The notes beneath the pieces were generated by a model, which did not search any database, was not told where the DNA came from, and was given only the letters and a program-made list of their open reading frames with translations. A stretch of DNA of 64,000 nucleotides, from NCBI GenBank assembly GCA_022813625.1, contig JAKLMB010000018.1:124001-188000 (forward strand), given 5' to 3'. The position numbers and the translations under genes are program-made. The stretch is from Aaosphaeria pasadenensis (Eukaryota; Ascomycota; Dothideomycetes; Pleosporales). Of this stretch, positions 29,279 through 40,600 are shown piece after piece. Positions within the stretch are counted from its first letter, which is position 1. Each line of letters starts with the position of its first letter.

Positions 29279-31282
29279 TTATATGTACGCTGCGCTGCCG
29301 AAGCTCGCTGCTCGAGGTCTCTTCTTCATGCCGCTACTGCTCCCGCTCTTCCGCAGTCCGCCGTTGATGGGGTCGAACGGCTTTCGCCTTCGGACTAATT
29401 GGTACCCTCGATCTAATTCGACCTCAATGGCGCATCGAACCTTCAGTGCGCCTACTGCTGGCCATACGCTGTGTTCGCCCCTGAGAATCCAGTAATCGAG
29501 TGAGTCTTTGGTTGGGTTCTCGAGTAGCTTGAAGAAGTCACTTGGGGTCAGTTCAGGGACGAGGGTGAGCGAGGCGCCGGGGACGTTCTCGTCGAGGAGG
29601 AAGCGGCGGATCGAGGGTGGAAGCCAGCCGATTTCATCAAGCTGGTGTAGGCGATGCTGGATTTCCATAACGATGAGGCGGAGGACAGGCATGCTCAGGC
29701 TCCAGCGACTGTCTTGTCGAGGGTTCGGATGATGGAGGTCGGATCGGAGGAAGGGAGCTAGGTAGGGTCGGGCTTGCGAGACGATGAAGTGGTTCACGTT
29801 GAAGAGTTCGGCGATGCGGTGGAGAGGTGATTCGCGGTCTGAATAGGAAGCGTGCGTCCAGGGTCGGAACGTTGCGTCCGAGGCGGCCGTCCATGGAACA
29901 ATGTTTCCTGATTCATCCTTGCACATCAGGGTCACTGGAGAATATAGTGTGGATGATGAAGCATTGGAGGCAAGAGCTGCGGACCAGATGAGCTAGAGGT
30001 TGTTAGCAGCCACTCATAGATCTGGCATATGTGATGAAAACCTACCACATTGGGTGCTGTAAGGTAGTTCAGTAGATTAGGAACACCACCGCTTGTCGTC
30101 GCGACTGTAATATTCAAGACCCGCTTGGTCTTTAGGTAGGCCTCTTCGAAAGTTATGTCCTCAACGTTGGCACGTACGACCTGTTCGAGCACGCCAACAT
30201 CGAGAAAGTATCCTTCCCTGACAAATCGCTTGACGCGCCTAGTAAGTGTTGCAAACCACCCCTCCTGTCGATTTACTTGTCCGTCTGTTCCAACACGAGT
30301 ATGTTTTGCAAAGGCCGTCAGGTCAATATTCTTGCCTGTAAGGAAACCAAGTAGCTCGTCCTCGGTGTGTATGCCCACCAATGCCGCAATGAGCGCACCC
30401 GTAGCTGTTCCTGATATGATACGCGGCAAGAGTCCCCTCAAGTGCAGCGCCTTGACAACGCCCAAATGGCAAAGCCCAAATATAGCTCCTCCCTGTAGCA
30501 CCAGTACAGATCGGCCGAATGCTTGTCTCGTATCGTGTAGTACATCCAATTTCGCTTGGTTCGTCAGCCCGTTGTCTGAACTTGTTGTCGTAGGATAGCT
30601 TGTTAGATAGTCAACCGCCAATGCAACCTGTGTCACATAATCCTCGATCAACAGCTTTGTCCCAGCATATGCTCGACTAAATAAGCGCGGTGTGGTGATA
30701 TTCCCTAGATTGCGTACGAGGCCGGATCGAAGGAGGCTGACTAGGCCGAGGATGTCGTCTTCCTCGCGGGCTTCGATGATGGCTTGCAGCCGTTCGTAGA
30801 TGAGACGGTAATCGTAGTATTTCGACGTAGGATTTTGGCGCCTGGATGCTCTGTTAGATACAGCAAGATGGAGTAGAGAGTAATGGACGTTTGTACCAGA
30901 GATCGTAACCTAGCTCCTCGTCAAGCTGGAAAGCAGCACCTTCCCACTCCTCGAATATATTGGCCTCGGCAATAGCTTCCAACAGCACATCTCTCGAACT
31001 CTTCTTCGTCCACCATGCAAATAATCGCTTCAACATGCCTCACGTTAGCTTAAGATGACATGACACGCAATCGCTGGATGCAAGAACAAAAGCAGTCAAC
31101 AAGCCGAAAGGCTGGCGTAATGACAAGAGCGCGGGGAACGAGCGCGGGGGGAGGGTATCAGAAGCTGAAGAAGATGAAGGAGAGGAATCAGCCCATACCA
31201 GTTGCCAGAAGAAGGCGACCTCGAACAGCAAGCTGAACACGCTCCTGAGGAGATCCGACAGGCCGCGTGCCTTCTTCGCCAT
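29279..31282 (-). CDS. Patatin/TGL-type lipase-like protein, probably catalytically dead
   Basis: Related to the TGL3/4/5 and SDP1-like lipid-droplet triacylglycerol lipases. Exons 31199-31282, 30897-31027, 30046-30841, 29279-29992 give 574 residues. The N-terminal region (about 1-120; RLFAWWTKK.SRDVLLEAIAEAN.FEEWEGAA) corresponds to the DUF3336-type segment. Patatin features follow: VLQGGAIFGLCHLGVVKAL where active members have a GGG-x-x-G loop, then ISGTATGALIAAL where the GxSxG nucleophile serine should be. Here that position is Ala (confirmed in the codons GGA ACA GCT ACG GGT). Further on, FNVNHFIVSQARPYL is well conserved, but the DGS carrying the catalytic Asp in active relatives reads HAS (WTHASYSDRESPL). 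Both dyad residues therefore appear replaced. The reading frame is intact, so this looks like a maintained pseudo-lipase rather than a broken gene. The first intron (171 bases) is the least certain junction. Divergent from the cyclic phosphodiesterase gene, 415 bases away. Confidence 0.9.
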
Positions 31283-31697
31283 AATAGCTAGAGCGAGAAC
31301 GTATCAGCAGCCGCAGCGACACGCGCCAGATGTGCAATGGTGCATCGTTATTTGCCGGTCATGCTCGGTAATTGGAGTTGGGTGATTTAAGGCAGGTCGA
31401 TAATCCAACCCCCGTTCTATGGTGGCTCTGATGGCGGGCGTCGTTGCGGATGTGTGTGTCTTTCACATGTCAGACGTCAGGGACGAGAGAGAGACGTCCA
31501 CATGTATTGCTGCGTCCCGGATTGGCAGGGGTTCCCATCGACGGGGATTCGCTGGACGCTAGCTGCGCTGGTTGTTATCGATAAGAGGTATACATCATTC
31601 AGACAGCTTCGGATATAGCTTCAACAACAAAACATATCCGAACATCTTCAATTACCAAACAGCCATCGTACAGTCCATATTCTAATTGATATTCATC
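31283..31697. other. Divergent promoter region, 415 bases
   Basis: Shared upstream region of the minus-strand patatin-like gene and the plus-strand cyclic phosphodiesterase gene. The sequence before 31698 is an A/C-rich leader. No clear TATA box or conserved site could be singled out. Confidence 0.6.
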
Positions 31698-32370
31698 ATG
31701 CCAGGCTCATCCCTCTGGCTCCTCCCCCCCTCCACCCACCCCCTTTCCACCATCCTCCCCACCCTCATCGACAAAACATCAACCCACTTCTCCTCCCCCC
31801 ACCGCTTCATCCCCCACGTAACCCTAACCTCCGAAATCGACCCATCCTCCTACTCCCCCAATCCCCAACAATGGCTCGACTCAATTGACTTCCCCTCCGC
31901 TTCGTCAGTGACCGTCAAGTTCGGCCGACTTCGCAGCGAGGACGTCTTCGTGCGCAAACTGTACATCGGCGTCGAGAAATCGGGCGTGGAGCAAATAGGA
32001 AAAGTGTCGAGGCAGCGTGTGAAAGGATTTGAGAGCGAGGGGGAGGCGGAGAGGTGGGCGGGGGAGAATTATGGGCCGCATTTGAGCTTGTTGTAGTGAG
32101 TTTACCTTTTTTTGTAGATTTAATTAGGGTTAACTGGTGGTTTATTTGTTGGTTGATGTGAGTGAGTGCTGATGTGGAGGTTGCAGTCATGATTGTGCGA
32201 AGGTTCAACAGGATGAAATTGATAAGATTGAAGCATTGGTTAAGGATGCTGGGGTAGATTTGAAGGGTGAGGGAGAGCTTGGAGGGTGGGTTGGGGGGAG
32301 GGTTGTGCTGGTTCCTACTGATCGGCCGATTGGGGAGTGGGTGCCCATTGCGGAGAGAGTGCTGTCGTGA
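31698..32370 (+). CDS. CPD1: 2',3'-cyclic-nucleotide 3'-phosphodiesterase (Cpd1 family)
   Basis: Member of the 2H phosphoesterase superfamily. The yeast relative opens ADP-ribose 1'',2''-cyclic phosphate, a by-product of tRNA splicing. Exons 31698-32095 and 32187-32370, with a 91-base intron, give 193 residues, close to the family norm. Both HxT/S catalytic motifs are present: PHVTLTS (His40) and PHLSLLY (His128), the second just before the intron. The join yields LLYHDC, in frame, and the tail ends GGRVVLVPTDRPIGEWVPI, as in family members. The start MPGSSLWLLPP matches the way these proteins begin. Exon 1 is extremely C-rich while exon 2 is G/T-rich, an unusual contrast within one short gene. 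Confidence 0.92.
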
Positions 32371-32691
32371 GGGATTGTGTAGGTGCGATATTAGTAGATC
32401 AATTGGAATTGGGAAATATATGTCTTATGGCTTTACATGTATGGATTGGATGGTTGCGCCATTGTCGGATCACTTGAACTGGAGCATTGGACATAGATGA
32501 TTGTTTACGAAGCACACAATGCACGGATGATTTCTGGCTTGACTATTTCATTTTCATGTGTTGGTCATTTTGACTCTACATATCTGTTCTAGCCGTTACA
32601 AAACCATTCAAAAACGAATAGATGTTCCCAAGAATTTCCCATACTCCTCCCCATGCAATGCAAATAATAATGTTTGTTGTGGTGGCAGATC
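32371..32691. other. Intergenic, convergent 3' ends
   Basis: A short AT-richer stretch holding the 3' flanks of the phosphodiesterase gene and of GLE1. Nothing else was seen. Confidence 0.6.
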
Positions 32692-34437
32692 TTAAGCTAA
32701 CGATAATCCCATTGATACTTTCCAAACGTCCGGTAGCACCTGTACCAGATTTGCGGCGTCCTTCGTGTTTGGTGGTGCGCGGGCGGGGAGAGTGAACGTA
32801 GCTTTGCGTAGAAGTGCCACAGCTGCTACACCGTAGAAGTTCACGAATTTCTTGGCATTGTCCCTGAGTAGACCCTTCATAACCATGAAATGGCCCCCGA
32901 AAAGGTCTCCGGCCGGCGTGTTGCTGATAGCTGCGACTGCACGCCAATATTCGGACATTGGGACCGCAGGCTGGGGTACGTGCCGGAGAGAAAGTGCTGC
33001 AAATCCAGCACCCAAGCCTAGCATACGTTGGTTGTAACTGTTGACTTCTGGTGGTGCCCCTGCGATGTTGATCCAGCCCAAACGCGCCTGACCAGCTGCC
33101 GTGCTCATGTTGCCTCGAATGCCGAACAGAATGGGGCAAACACGATGCATCTTTGCCAGGATAAGATCAGTCATTGGTACCTCCCTCCACACATAGTTCT
33201 TGTCGATGAGCAGACTGGCTACAATGGCGCCGAGCTCCGAGATGATCCTTCCGTCTTCATTCGCGGCTTCTTGCTCAAATTGCTTGAGAACCTGCTTCTC
33301 GATGCAAATATAAGCATAGAGCATAAGCTGTGGATACTGTGCTTCGGCTTCGTTGGACAATTGAGGGAGCTGCTGAGAAATTAAGAAAGGTCGGATGTCG
33401 AGTGTCGGCCCACCGGCGTTCCTCGCCGCAGTAATAACATCTCGAATCTTTTTGATAACGGCTCTGCTATCGTCTCTCTTGGTGGTTACCTGGCCAATGG
33501 CTTTCCGAATGTCTCTTCGCATATCGCCGACTGGTCCTTTGAGTGGATTGCCAGGAACAGCACATTGCTTCTTGAAAGGCTTCCAGAAGTCCTTCATTCG
33601 TTTATGTAGATCCAAGTATTTGGCATGAAGCTCTTCGACTTGAGCTGAAACTGGCTGAGATGCGGCCTGCGTGCTGGCTGCTACTGTGGGTGCAACAGGC
33701 GCTGGTGCGCTCGGTGCTGCTGGCGTTTGGAGCTGAGCTGTGACTTTCTGTTGAGCAACCGCTTGGATTCGAGCTTTCTCGGCGGCGACAGCAGCTTGTT
33801 GAGCTTCCCTAGCCGCTGCTTCTTGTGCGAGCTTCTGCTTCTGAGCAGCCTCTTCCTGCTCTTTCTGTGCCTTGATGCGGGCCTCGGCCTCATGTATCTT
33901 CCTTTGTTGCTCGACAACTCTACGGGCAGCCTCCTCTTCCCGTTGCTTTGCTTCCAATTCGCGCTGAAGCGCTTCCGCTTCTTTCTTGGCCTTCTCTTGT
34001 TCTAGACGTTGAACTTCCTTTAGCTGCTCCTCCTCCCGCTTGCGGCGGGCCAGTTCCTGCTCAAGAAGAAGTCGCTGCCATTCGCGCTCCGCCCCTTCGC
34101 GGACTTTGGCGTGTTCGAGCGATGCTTTGGCGATTTGTTCATTGTGTAACTTTGCGTGTTGTGCAGCGTCGAGATCGAGTCTATCATTGAATTCTTGATC
34201 GGACCTTATGAGCATTTGACTGAAGTCAAGCAGCATCTGCCGGGCCGGGCTGTCGAACGGATCTCTATCGAGTGTCGAACGACGGGCGGCGTCCCGCCGT
34301 GGCGTGGTACGAGAACCATTTCGGGTATGAGAAGATCTCGATGGGGATTGTCTCGAGGGCGAAGTGCCGATCCAGCTCGAGGTGAAGGATGATGCTGTAT
34401 GCATGCTCGATGACGAAGTGCCGGACTTTGTAGGCAT
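32692..34437 (-). CDS. GLE1: mRNA export factor GLE1
   Basis: Acts at the cytoplasmic face of the nuclear pore, where Gle1 with inositol hexakisphosphate activates the DEAD-box ATPase Dbp5 to release exported mRNA. A single uninterrupted frame codes for 581 residues, typical for filamentous fungi. Residues 1-60 are Ser/Arg/Thr-rich. Residues about 90-225 form a long charged Glu/Lys/Gln/Arg/Ala coiled coil, followed by an Ala/Pro-rich linker. From about 260 to the end is the GLE1 helical-repeat domain, recognisable by KRMKDFWKPFKKQC, GDMRRDIRKAIGQVT, CPILFG and the C-terminal NFYGVAAVALLRKA. The single-exon structure contrasts with its neighbours. It is divergent from SSD1, with 3.2 kb between them. 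Confidence 0.95.
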   Translation of the reverse strand: MPTKSGTSSSSMHTASSFTSSWIGTSPSRQSPSRSSHTRNGSRTTPRRDAARRSTLDRDPFDSPARQMLLDFSQMLIRSDQEFNDRLDLDAAQHAKLHNEQIAKASLEHAKVREGAEREWQRLLLEQELARRKREEEQLKEVQRLEQEKAKKEAEALQRELEAKQREEEAARRVVEQQRKIHEAEARIKAQKEQEEAAQKQKLAQEAAAREAQQAAVAAEKARIQAVAQQKVTAQLQTPAAPSAPAPVAPTVAASTQAASQPVSAQVEELHAKYLDLHKRMKDFWKPFKKQCAVPGNPLKGPVGDMRRDIRKAIGQVTTKRDDSRAVIKKIRDVITAARNAGGPTLDIRPFLISQQLPQLSNEAEAQYPQLMLYAYICIEKQVLKQFEQEAANEDGRIISELGAIVASLLIDKNYVWREVPMTDLILAKMHRVCPILFGIRGNMSTAAGQARLGWINIAGAPPEVNSYNQRMLGLGAGFAALSLRHVPQPAVPMSEYWRAVAAISNTPAGDLFGGHFMVMKGLLRDNAKKFVNFYGVAAVALLRKATFTLPARAPPNTKDAANLVQVLPDVWKVSMGLSLA

Positions 34438-37400
34438 ACTACGCGGATGGACAGGGGGGAAACGAGTCCGAATCTAACGGCCAGACGCGACGACGATCAT
34501 GAAGTTGACTATTTGGTAGATGGGGTAGGGTTGGTAAAGTATGGGCAGTCGAAGGAACGCGTCACGATTTTCGTAGGGGTGTCGAAGATATGAAGCTCAA
34601 AAAGTAAGTGAGTACTAGCGCGTGGTGGCTGGGTGGCTGGGGTATGGTCCCTGAAGAGCAGCCACAGGTTGCAAGGGACAAATTGGTGATTGGGACAGAA
34701 TAGTGGAATTGTCAGGTATGGAGCTTCTAACGAGAGTGGTCTTCATCCGGTGGCCTTGATGTGATTACGAGTTCTCCTTGATGGGCCAGCAAATGGAAGC
34801 TTTGGTAGGTGATAACAACGATTTTTCGGACTAAGGAGAAACGAAATGCCGATTCCAGGGTCTTAGCTGAGTGCAGCAAAATCATCTAAAAGGAGTTAGT
34901 CCAATGGTCGTACAAAGAGGAACAGTGAAGACAGTGAAGTGTCCACTCACAAGTCACGTCGTACAAACCCAACCAACTCACGCTCGGGATAAAGATGGTA
35001 AAGTTTAAGCACCATTGCCATCGGAGTTTATCTTCAACTGCACTGCACTGCACGGCACTGCATGCATGTAAATCCATTGTTTTATCTTCCGCGCTCATCG
35101 CATCGCACAGACAATCATCGCGGTTTGTTCATGCTTACTGTGTAGTCTTCAACTTCCCTTTGTCAATTCTTTCATGGAACTGGACGCCCTAGATCATTTT
35201 CTAGAGACAGACCTAATTAGGTACTCGGGTACACGGTACGGTGTGGACAGCTGCAAACCTTCGAGTATGATACCAGTCTAGAACTGCCGGCGGCTTGCGT
35301 CCTCCTTGATCTTGAAACAGAAACACATGCTTGTGGCTACCCCAACAACATTTGTCGTCTTCCCTTTCTCGGCTTCGTCACTGGCACGTCGTGTCAAACT
35401 TCGAACGTGCCGGGGCCTTGATGAAGTGTGCCCTTAGTCAGGTCGCAGAGGCAACTGACATTTATTGCTCCACAGTGGAAACAGGTCCAGACTACTACGG
35501 AGGTCCTTACTTGGCTGGCTACCTGGTCAATCTATCAGTCAGTCAATCAAAGGAGATCAGCTCCCTTCCCCCTTCGAAAGCCATCTCAGAGGTCCACGGC
35601 GATTATCTTGCGTATTGATGCGAAGATGTGGTCTTTGTCACACCACATCCGATCTGGTGCGTCATGGTGTTTGGATGGACTCAATTGGGGTTGTACCGAG
35701 TCGCTAGAGGTAAATCAGGACGACCGTGTTCGGCGTAGGGGTTCTCAAAGCTCGAGCGCAAAATACGACGGATGGGTTGGTTTCGTTCTGCTAGAATCCC
35801 GTGTGCAGAGGGTCGTTCCGCCACGTCCTTGCTCGTTCGCTCGGGGAAGAAACCAAGCTAGGACAGAGGTTGAAACGCGGAGAACTAAAGTGAAGATCGT
35901 GATGCTTCACATCACTTGTAGTAGTGAGACGTGGTGGTGCTGTTTCGCAGCACGGGCAATTACGTCGTACTTGTCCATACCTGACCGGCCTGCATGGGAG
36001 CTGTGCGATTGTGATGATTCTGTTGCAATTAATGGGTACCTTTAGCTACTACTGTGTAGGTAGGTATATATGTAGATGGCATGTTGGCCAGCCTGGCCTC
36101 AGTCTCTTTTCTCTCTTTGCCTCTTGTTACTGACTGACTTGACTTCTCGTTGTCTCGCGCTCCTTCGCCACCCCCCCATTGCCTTTACCACTCCTTCGAA
36201 TTATATTCTGTCTCTCTCAATACCCACCTACGTATTTTACATACATCCCTACAACGTATACATACCTACTTTTTGGTACTCACACGCATTGCTGCATTAC
36301 ATCGGCTCTGGGAGTCGATACAAGAATAGCCTGGGACTAAGATTTCGAACAGTCGGTGCTTGCTAATAAACAATAACAACACCATCACCTCCACCCAATA
36401 ACTTCGCTAGAGAGCTTAGAGAGCCTAGAGACGACTTACCCCGTACGTACCGCACCGAACCCGTACTACCGTGGAACGTCATTACTCGGGTATCAATCGA
36501 CACCAAATCCGCCTGACGCTGTGGTCGTTGGCATTATCAGCATTGTTAATATTATAACGACACATTGCAGGTAAGTTCAAGCTCTATTTTGTTCAATTCT
36601 TTGCATCCACCTTTTCTTTTCCCAATTCCACCGGGCTGGGGAGCTACTGGTGGTGGAGGTTGCCAAGTGGAAGTGTGGTTGCTTCTGCTACTCGTCCCGT
36701 CCCTACGACTACGCCTTCGCCTTCGCCCACACTGGCACGTCAGTCAGTACTAGGTAGTGTAGTATACCACATTAGTAGTGGTGCACACACACACACACCC
36801 AACCCACCCACGGCTACACCCCAAGCGCACGCACCCCCAGTGACTTCACTGGTCTCGCCTGCCTGGGCTTCTGCTTCCGCTTCCGCTTTTGCTGCTTCTT
36901 GCTGGCTGCTCTCTTCTCTCCTCAGCTTCCCAGCTTCCCCATCCCTCCTTTCCCAACCTTCAAAACCCCATCTATATACCACTCTCTCACTCTCTATCAC
37001 TCTCTCTATCCTCGCGACCGATCGCTCCCTCCTTCGACGCACTCCCTCCTACCCCATTTTTGTGCTTTGGCACATCTACCACCCGCTCCAGGGAACCGCG
37101 CTCCTTGAAGCCCCTGCTCCGCAATCCTTATCATCCATCTTGCCATCCATCTCAGACTCCCTTCAAGACACACCGTCACTCACAAAAGCTTTCTACAGGC
37201 TCTTCATCACTCTGCACAGCTATACCCGTCACTCAGCATCGATTTACGGGCAATCTCCCAATCTCTGATTGCTAGTACGACCCCTCTCTCTCATCGGAAA
37301 CAGAAACCTTCTGCAGCGTGAGTCTCCGCTTTCCTCTTTTGCCTCTCTACCACCGGTCCCACCGCCCGCCCAAAAGCCCAAGACCCAGTGTCCAACCAGA

Positions 37401-37631
37401 GCTTCCCCGCTCTGCATCTTGCTCACCGAGCCCATCCTTCACCCCTTCGCATCGATTTCACACCCCTTTCTTGTAAAGATCCATCGCTGACCCCGTCCCA
37501 GGTTCTACAAAAGCACCTCGTTATAACACATCTTTCGAGCTCTTAGCCGGCCTAGCCTGCGTAGCTCATCTGCTTTCATAGTACATATACAATTGCACGT
37601 TTGGGATCGCGAGATACCGTAGCTTTCCACA
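34438..37631. other. Long divergent region and SSD1 leader
   Basis: The left part carries the GLE1 promoter. About 35040-35070 has a run of short GCACT repeats, and 36781-36799 is a (CA)n tract. From about 36.1 kb the plus strand becomes strongly CT-rich, consistent with a long SSD1 5' leader. CAG/GTAAGT at 36568-36576 is a perfect exon/intron border, so a leader intron starting at 36571 is likely, with an unplaced acceptor before 37632. Several short open frames in the leader could act as upstream ORFs, but none shows sequence support. Confidence 0.5.
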
Positions 37632-40600
37632 ATGGATCAGCAACAAGGACAGCAAGGCCCCATGGGCCCTGCAGGCCGTCGGCTGCACATTGCTCATCGA
37701 CGTAGCCCGTCTGAGTTGACACCGCTTATGAGTACGTTATTCCCTCTCCTTTCCGCCCGGGGCCTATTCGTCCCCGCTTCAATTACTCTCCGTTCTTCTC
37801 TACGAGAGCTAGAGGAGTTCGACTACATAGATGGTTGGCTAGCTGGCTGGCAGTGACTTGCCCTCCTCACCGTTCATCAACTATTTCTCGTTAGCCCCTC
37901 CCCCTGACTCGATCGATACTAACACATGTCTTCTTGTAGTGGAACAACTTGCGATTGCCCAGCAAATCGAAGCTCTACAGCAACAGCAGCAACAAATTGC
38001 TGCAACCCACCAACAATATGTTAATATGGGCATGATCCAACCACAACAGCACCTTCCCGGTGCAAATTTCCAGATGCCAGGACAAATCTCGAACGTTTCA
38101 CCGCACGCGAACAACTTCCAATTCCCCCAGCAAGTACCTCAGCAGCATATGCAGGTACCTTTGAATGCGCCCTCGCAGCCATCTTCCCATCGCCGCAATC
38201 AGTCCGCCCTCCCCAATGTGATGGGCCCCCCTCCTGCCCCGTCTTCCGGTGCCTCCGGGTTCGGTGAGTACAGTGGACAAGGTACTCAGGGTCGTGAGAA
38301 CGTGAATCCTCGTGGACGAGGTGGCGGAAGTGCAGGATCTGGACACGCTCGCCGTCACTCCCTCGCTCTGCCTGAGGCGAAGAAGGCTGCAGAGTTGGCA
38401 GAGCAGAAGAGAAAGACTTCTGGCTTCCAATTCCCGCTACCCTCCGCGGGCGGTTCCAGCAACCGCGATCAAAGCCCTAGCGGCAACGCACCGAGTGACC
38501 AACCACCTTCTGGACGAGGTGGCCGTGGCGGACACGGCCGTAGTCAAAGTATGGCAGTTGGGCGTGGTGGAGGTAACGCCAATCGCGGCGGAGGGAACTT
38601 CCAGTTCCCTGCCCCCCAATCGACCGAGTCGAACGCCAGTAACAATAATAATAATCAGAGCGGGCAGTCGGACTTCCAGCGTCGTGGTAGTTCAGGACAT
38701 GGCAGGACCTCCTCCCGCAACTTTGAGGGCAATTGGCGACAGCCCAACAACCAACAACAAGGCCAGCCACAGCAGCCACAACAGCAGTCCCAGGATGCCC
38801 AGGCTCAGAACATGGGCAACTTCAACCTGAACCAGACTGCCAATGCCCCTCCTTTCCAGCCCGGTCACCGTTCTCGAGGCTCCGTCAACCAATCGGTTGG
38901 TACCCTGGGCAACTTCCAGTACCAGGGCCAACCCCAGTTGATGCAACTTCCTCAAGGCCAAGTCCTTATGCAGCAGCAGATGTTCGGCGGACAGGGCCTG
39001 AACCCCCTTCAGATTGCTCATCTACAGGCACTGCAGGCTGCTCAGATGAATGGCCAAGGCATGGGTGGCCTACAAGCCAGCCAGCATGCGCCGCCTCAGC
39101 TGTCTATGCAACAGCAACAGCAGCAACGCAAGACGCTTTTCACTCCTTACCTGCCCCAAGCTACCTTGCCTGCACTACTCAGTGACGGACAGCTAGTTGC
39201 TGGTATTCTTCGTGTCAACAAGAAGAACCGTAGCGACGCGTACGTCACTACCACCGACCTTGATGCCGATATCTTCATCTGCGGAAGCAAAGACAGGAAC
39301 CGTGCCCTCGAGGGTGACCTGGTTGCCGTTGAACTTCTCGATGTCGATGAGGTTTGGGGTCAAAAACGTGAGAAGGAAGAGAAGAAGAAGCGCAAGGACA
39401 ACGCCGACCCTCGCGGCGGTAGCATCGCTGTGAATGACGCTACTACTCAGCCAGAGACGAGCCAGGAAGGCGGCATCCGCCGACGTGGTAGCTTGCGCCA
39501 GCGACCTACCCAGAAGAAGAATGATGATGTGGAGGTCGAGGGACAGAGCTTGCTTCTCATGGAGGAGGAAGAAATCAACGACGAGCAGAAGCCCCTCTAC
39601 GCCGGTCATATCGTCGCAGTCATCGAGCGTGTTGCTGGCCAGATGTTTTCAGGCACTCTGGGACTTCTTCGTCCTAGTAGCCAGGCGACAAAGGAGAAGC
39701 AGGAGGCTGAACGACAGGCTCGCGAGGGTAGCTCTGGTCGCCACCAACCTGAACGCCAGCAAGACAAACCAAAGATTGTCTGGTTCAAGCCTACTGACAA
39801 GCGTGTCCCTCTCATTGCTATTCCTACCGAGCAGGCACCAAGGGATTTCGTCGAGAAGCATCAAGATTATGCCAACCGCATCTTTGTTGCATGCATCAAG
39901 CGATGGCCAATCACCTCCCTGCATCCTTTCGGTACCTTGGTCGAGCAATTGGGCGAGATGGGTGACCTCAAGGTTGAGACCGATGCTTTGCTGCGTGACA
40001 ACAACTTTGGTCCAGATGATTTCTCTGATGCTGTTCTCAAGAACGTCGGATTTGAAAATTGGTCTGTGACTAATGACGGTGAGACCGCCTTGGAGAACCG
40101 ACGTGACTTCCGCAATGAGGAATCGTTCACCATTGACCCCAACGGGAGCAAGGAGCTTGACGATGCCATCCACTTCAAACACCTCGATAATGGCCGCGTT
40201 GAGATCGGCTTCCATGTTGCCGACGTTGCTCATTTCATCAAGGCCAACTCGCTCGTCGACCGCGAGGCCAAGAAGCGTGGAACAGCAGTGTATCTGATGA
40301 CTAGGACCGTCAATATGCTTCCTCCACGATTGGCCACCGATATCTGCTGCTTGAGCCCAGGCGAGGATCGTTACACCGTCAGTGTTGTCTTCCAGGTTGA
40401 CCCCTCGACTGGCCATGTCTTTGAGGACGAGACTTGGATCGGAAAGTCCGTCATCAAGAGTTCTGGCAAGCTTACCTATGAAGAGGTTGACTCCGTTATC
40501 AGCGGAAGCAACGATGTTCAGGTACCAGCAGCAAGAGCCAATGACATCAAATTGGCCCATTCCATTACGCAGAAGTTCCGACAAGCACGCTTGGGCGACC

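Noticed and set aside
35331..36045. 205-residue plus-strand open frame upstream of SSD1
   Set aside because: It shows no family resemblance or codon bias, and the overlapping frames are similar. It is treated as chance sequence.
39649..40584. 311-residue minus-strand open frame opposite SSD1
   Set aside because: This is an antisense shadow of the RNB-domain coding sequence and has no domain of its own.
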